64,000 nt of DNA from Lumnitzera littorea (lineage: Eukaryota; Streptophyta; Magnoliopsida; Myrtales; Combretaceae), in NCBI GenBank assembly GCA_024138015.1, contig JAMXBB010000004.1, positions 113,903,223 through 113,967,222 on the forward strand. Direction: 5' to 3'. The notes below the pieces were generated by a model. It made no database searches and had not been told where the DNA came from. It saw nothing but the letters and a program-made list of their open reading frames with translations. The translations under genes and the position numbers were made by a program. Every line of letters begins with the position of its first letter. Positions within the stretch are counted from its first letter, which is position 1. This document shows, piece by piece, positions 59,736 through 64,000 of this stretch.

Positions 59736-61681
59736 AGTTGATTTATTCAAGGAAATTTCTAAAAAATGAAGATCCTAAATTGGATTTTTATTTTTTTGGA
59801 AAATTTTTAAAAAATCCAATTATATTTTTTTTATTTTAGAAAACCTGATTTTTCTAAGTGTAAAAAAACAATCTTTATTCCTTAACTCATTTACTTATTT
59901 ATTTTTACTTTTGTTTTACTTTTATTTATTTTTATTTTTTATTATTTTATCTATTAAACTAAAAATAAATAAATGAATGAATGAACTACTTTCTCTTTTC
60001 CTTTTTTTTTCTTTTTCTTTTTCTTTTTTTCCGTTTTTTTTTTTTTTTACAATTGAGAATAAAAATAAATAAAATAAACAAATAAATAAAAGAGAAAAAA
60101 ATTTTCAAATTTGATTAGAGGAGGGTTGGACTAGGGAGAAGAGCACAAGTCGGGTCTTAGAGCGGTCGATCGGGTTAATCAGATTTGAGTTGAGTCAGAT
60201 CTTGGGATGGGCTCCACTGGATTCAAGTCAAATCGCGTTCTTCAACAACAACAGCAAGGCACGATTCGACTAGTTTTAACCACCAAAACGAGCAGGTGAA
60301 GGGTTTTTTGTGTGTTTTGAATTGAAGAGTGAGGGGCTAGGCTTCACGCTGTAGCTTGTAGTGGTCATTTGGTAGGTGGTCAGAAATGAGTGGTGGCAAT
60401 AATGGAGTTTTCATGTGTTTAGGGGTTATTGGTGGTTGGGAAATCAACCGTAGCATCAACTTCAGTTGTGGGGCAACATAGAGTGATGTTTTAGCAGTTT
60501 TCTTGCAGCAGTTAGGGTTTGACTGTGGTAGTTGTAGTTAAGGGCTACAGTAGCGCTTGGGAAGAGCTAGGCTGAGGAGTTCGTGTCGTAAAGGAGCTAC
60601 AATGGTGGTTGGCTTTACTAGATTTCCTTAGAGCGTGGCTACAAGCTAGAAAGCAAGAGTATGGTAAAGAGAGAGAAAAAGAAGAGAGAGAGAGAGCTCA
60701 TGAATCCTTTTCAAAGCTCTTGCCTGTAATTGTATGTAGTTGTGTCTGATGCAATGAACTCCCAAACACCCTTTTTATACATGAAAACACCTTATAAAAC
60801 AAGGAAAGCTCGGATTCGGATTAAAAGAAATTTCCAAAAATTTCAGTTTTTTTTTTTTTTAATTTTGGAGCTTGATTTAAATGCTTATTTGACTGAATCT
60901 GGTTGCATTTTTTGTACCAATTCACAGTAGGCCATGTGGTAAACAAGATTAAAGCAAGAAATTGTACATATGTGTGAAATTTGTGCAAAAATTGGAGCTA
61001 AAGTGAAGGGGTTGGGCTATTTTTTATTAGGAAAGAGGAGGAAATTAAGGGAAAGGGAAAGAAAGAGAAGGGAAAGAGAGAGAAAACGCTAACATAGCGC
61101 CAACATGGAGCCACAATAGTATACGTCCAATCCGATGTTGCCATATGTTAGGATACGTGGCGCAATAAGATCCTAACACGTGACAGCTCTTGATTATCTA
61201 AAGATAAAAAAAAAAAAAAAAAACTTTGTGTACCCTCATCAAGATTCGAACTGCTGACCACATTCTCAAACCTAATGTCATATCTAAGTGCTTATTTAGT
61301 AGGTTGTTAGCTTATACCTTGTTCAAATTGCACATATGGATGAGATTAGCCTAGGTTAGATTCAAATCTAAACCCAAGCCTAATAACTCGACTTCTAAAC
61401 TTATTTTAAAATTAAAAAATCTATGCTGTTATTTTCTAAATTCCCTAAAATCTTCTTCTTCTTTTTTCAATTTTTCAATTTTCTAAATTTTTTCAACTTT
61501 TTTTTTATTTCTAAATTTCTTATTTTTTGATCTTTTTCCAAATTTCTTATTTTTTGTGCTTTTTTTTTTATTTTTCTTAAATTTTGGATTTTCTTTAATT
61601 TTCTTTTTTTTTTTTGTGTTTTTCCTGATTTAGGACCCCTTGAGAAAATAAAATAAATGAGGCAAAAATTAAGTGTCTACA
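59730..61681 (-). repeat. Long LTR, family B (copy B2), truncated at its inner end
   Basis: It matches B3 from TTTACTCAA.TTGATTTATT (59728) and again from 61026 to the shared end GTGTCTACA (61681). The middle kilobase, replaced by A3 in B3, is intact here. A minus-strand TATA box (TATAAAAAG) lies at 60771-60779. The CCTACGTACTCAC block seen in B1 and B3 is missing, so the inner end of about 150 bp or more is deleted. It is probably the 5' LTR of the minus-oriented element. Confidence 0.65.
61225..61310 (-). repeat. tRNA-like A/B-box module in LTR B2
   Basis: On the minus strand AACCTACTAAATAAGC (61290-61305) precedes AGTTCGAATCT (61242-61252), the latter very close to a consensus B box. The poly(A) run at 61207-61223 is shared with B3. 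Confidence 0.5.
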
Positions 61682-63956
61682 TGTACAAAGGACTGTAAAT
61701 TTATTTCCCCCTTCAATCAACAACACTTTATATGATATACAATACTACTATTACAACTAACAACCTAAAGTTATGTAGGCACAAGTAATATCTCAACATA
61801 ATTATAATAACATAAATATCAAATTAATAACTATCAGATATATATAATACATATATAATATAGATACTAAGTTTCTTAAGAAGCTATTAATACATAGTAT
61901 CATTTAATAAGTTTTCAAGTCTAACTATAATAGTAATATGTCACTCTTGACTCTAACCTCACATTCACACCCACCATTAGAGGATTTATTGACCTTGGGT
62001 ATGTTACAGCCCGAAACAATGAATAGATCCTCCTGTACAAGTAATTTATAAGGGTGTAAGCTAAATAGTCTAATGAGATCTTCCCTTAACCATACAACAT
62101 ACAAGTTATACAATAATTAATTTCAAATATATGAATGCATAAACAATTAGTATTCACTACAAATACATGTAGGTTACTAGGTATTACATGCAACTTCGAT
62201 TTAATGCCCTCCAAAGTAAGGGGTTAGAGTATATACAGTATCAATTAGATTCGAGTATCATACTTGAACTTATATAACAATAAAACTTCACGTTTCGTAT
62301 TAAAAAACACAATGGTATATCAATTTTCAATTTTAGTTAAAACTCGATTCTAAGTATGATTGTGAGTAGGTTCTCGCAACCCATACTCATTCTTAAACGG
62401 AGGCCTTTGGATTCAACTCTTAGCTAAGTGGTAAGCGCTTCTAACGCCTAGTGTTTCTGCAGGCCAAGATAAGATCATATCATATGTGCACACCATACTA
62501 AAGCACTATAATCAGAATTAATCAACCCCTATATAGCCTTTCGTTACCTTTGTGTGATGTAATAGCCGAAATTAGTTATGTAGTGCATGATTATGCATAT
62601 TTCAACTTAGTTATTTCAGGTTTGATAATATGAGGTCCATTTATTGTGTAAACAAACAAAGTTGCAGACAAGACAATTCCTATCAAGTTTACTATGTAGC
62701 AAACAGTACATTATTATTGTTTAAAGTAGTTTCACAATTGACAAGCAATATCATACACATGCATAACCCAGCTCCACACAGCATTCAATTATTAATAACA
62801 GTTAAAATTTACTATCTACAGACATAGGCATGTATGGAATCATTACGAATACTCCCTCAGCTATAGTCGATGTTAGGGATCGTAGTAATTTCCCAACAGA
62901 TCAATATCAATCTTGTGATTACTTGATATTAAGGAAATACGAAAATTGATAAGTGTTTAAAATAAATAACTAAACTATTATTATATTTAGTATATCTATC
63001 TAAATTAGCTATTTGTTTATGTAAAATTTTTGAATTGAGCTTTTTGGTTAATCACATATAACTTTTTTAATGTAGTTCTAATTTTTATATATTTATAGTC
63101 CATTTTAATAGTTTTCAGATATACTTTCTCGTAATGGGATTCGTTTTAGACATTGTAACTCGCACTTTCTATCATGCGATAAAAAAAATGTTATAAATTT
63201 TATTATTTCAACTTAAGTAATTATAAAATATTACTTTAAACTTTTTTTTCGCATATTTATGGTTTAGTAAATATTTAGATTTTAGATTTTATAATTTTCT
63301 TATTTTTAAGTCTATTTTACTGTAATTTACTTATTTTGCTAATTTTTAGGTTTAAGATTTATTTAATTCATTTTTTACTACTTTATTAATTTTCTAATTA
63401 ATTGATTATCTTATTATTATTTTTAATTACAAATTTAATTAATTCAATTAAATGTTAACGTGGCAACATAGGTGAATGCCACATGTCATTTCCAAATTTT
63501 TGTATTTTTTCCATCTTTTTCTTATTTTTCATTTTTACGTAATATATACAATAATATTTATTATTGTATTTTACTCAATTTTATAAATTAGTTATTTTAT
63601 ATTTCTTTAAGGGTATGGTATATATATATATATATATATATTCATATTTACTACTTACTTTATTTTTTTAAATTAATATCATAATATATTATATATGTAC
63701 TATTTAAATATATCCGTATTTCTATATACACCATACTATTCATATACATATTTTTCTACGTATAAATACACTTATGTACTATAATAATATAACCTTAAAT
63801 ATATTATATATATACATACTATATACATGTGATTGTATTTTTGTATTTTATATATATACATATATATACGACCATATTTACATATATATCTATATTTATT
63901 GTAATTACATAATATCTATATATGATCATACACAAATATATATGCATATGCCTTCA

Positions 63957-64000
<44 letters not shown>
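61682..64000 (-). repeat. Long LTR, family C/D (copy D2), cut by the window end
   Basis: It matches D1 in order: GTACAAG...GGGTGTAAGCTA at 62037-62062, TTTAATGCCCTCCAAAGTAA at 62200-62219, and the TTTTCAGATATACTTTCTCG block at 63113 against TTTTCAGATGTATTTTCACA in D1. The inner TA-rich tract has expanded to a pure (TA) run at 63961-64000, where the window stops. Its left edge abuts B2 directly. No gene. Confidence 0.6.

Noticed and set aside
61230..61310. A functional tRNA gene
   Set aside because: A- and B-box-like words exist, but no cloverleaf could be drawn and it recurs inside LTRs.
62002..62017. TGTTACAGCCCGAAAC as a possible LTR start
   Set aside because: D1 and D2 are similar both before and after this point, so it is internal to the LTR.
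1..64000. CRISPR arrays, operons, ribosome-binding sites
   Set aside because: The sequence is plant nuclear DNA; the regular arrays found are retroelement tandem repeats without spacer structure.

Overview
The window is nuclear DNA from a flowering plant, most likely a eudicot. It is strongly AT-rich by eye and has no bacterial-style gene packing. Its repeats are typical of plants: long Ty3/gypsy LTRs, a plant LINE with an RNase H tail, hAT remnants and MITEs. It also carries a decayed S-protein homologue, a family found mainly in dicots. It is a gene-poor, repeat-dominated interval. Most open frames of 60-120 codons are chance frames in AT-rich or low-complexity DNA. No RNA gene, CRISPR array or intact transposase/polymerase was found.

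Left part (1-33 kb). Bases 1-1833 are the end of a long LTR (family A). A two-exon gene for a small secreted peptide precursor (6320-6716) has a homologue on the opposite strand 11 kb away (17589-18004). The second copy has a 1-base frameshift, and the two also share promoter and 3' flank. Between them lies an L1-type LINE (about 9.66-16.92 kb), split by a composite insertion of about 4.8 kb. That insertion holds an hAT transposase fragment, a hairpin-forming repeat cluster, a plant transposon-protein (Athila ORF1-like) pseudogene and a MITE. Further right are a decayed Ty3/gypsy gag with a degenerate tRNA-Met primer binding site (21.76-23.25 kb), a direct tandem duplication of about 1.3-1.4 kb units (24.69-27.56 kb), an S1/SPH self-incompatibility-type pseudogene (27.92-28.32 kb), an hAT (DUF4371-type) transposase pseudogene (29.33-29.77 kb) and a MITE nested in another element.

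Right part (33-64 kb). This is a nest of long LTRs with almost no internal coding sequence. Three related families are present: A, B (Tat/Ogre-like) and C/D. Where orientation can be read, they all face the minus strand. A 3122-bp family A solo LTR with a perfect 5-bp target duplication (ATAAC) sits inside a family C LTR. A truncated family A LTR interrupts a family B LTR. One family B element keeps a decayed gag/zinc-finger segment, two tandem-repeat arrays (86 bp x 7 and 36-40 bp x 6) and no polymerase.

The only gene that looks potentially functional is the peptide precursor at 6320-6716. It cannot be assigned to a named peptide family from sequence alone. All family assignments rest on reading motifs and translating by eye; no database search was run.
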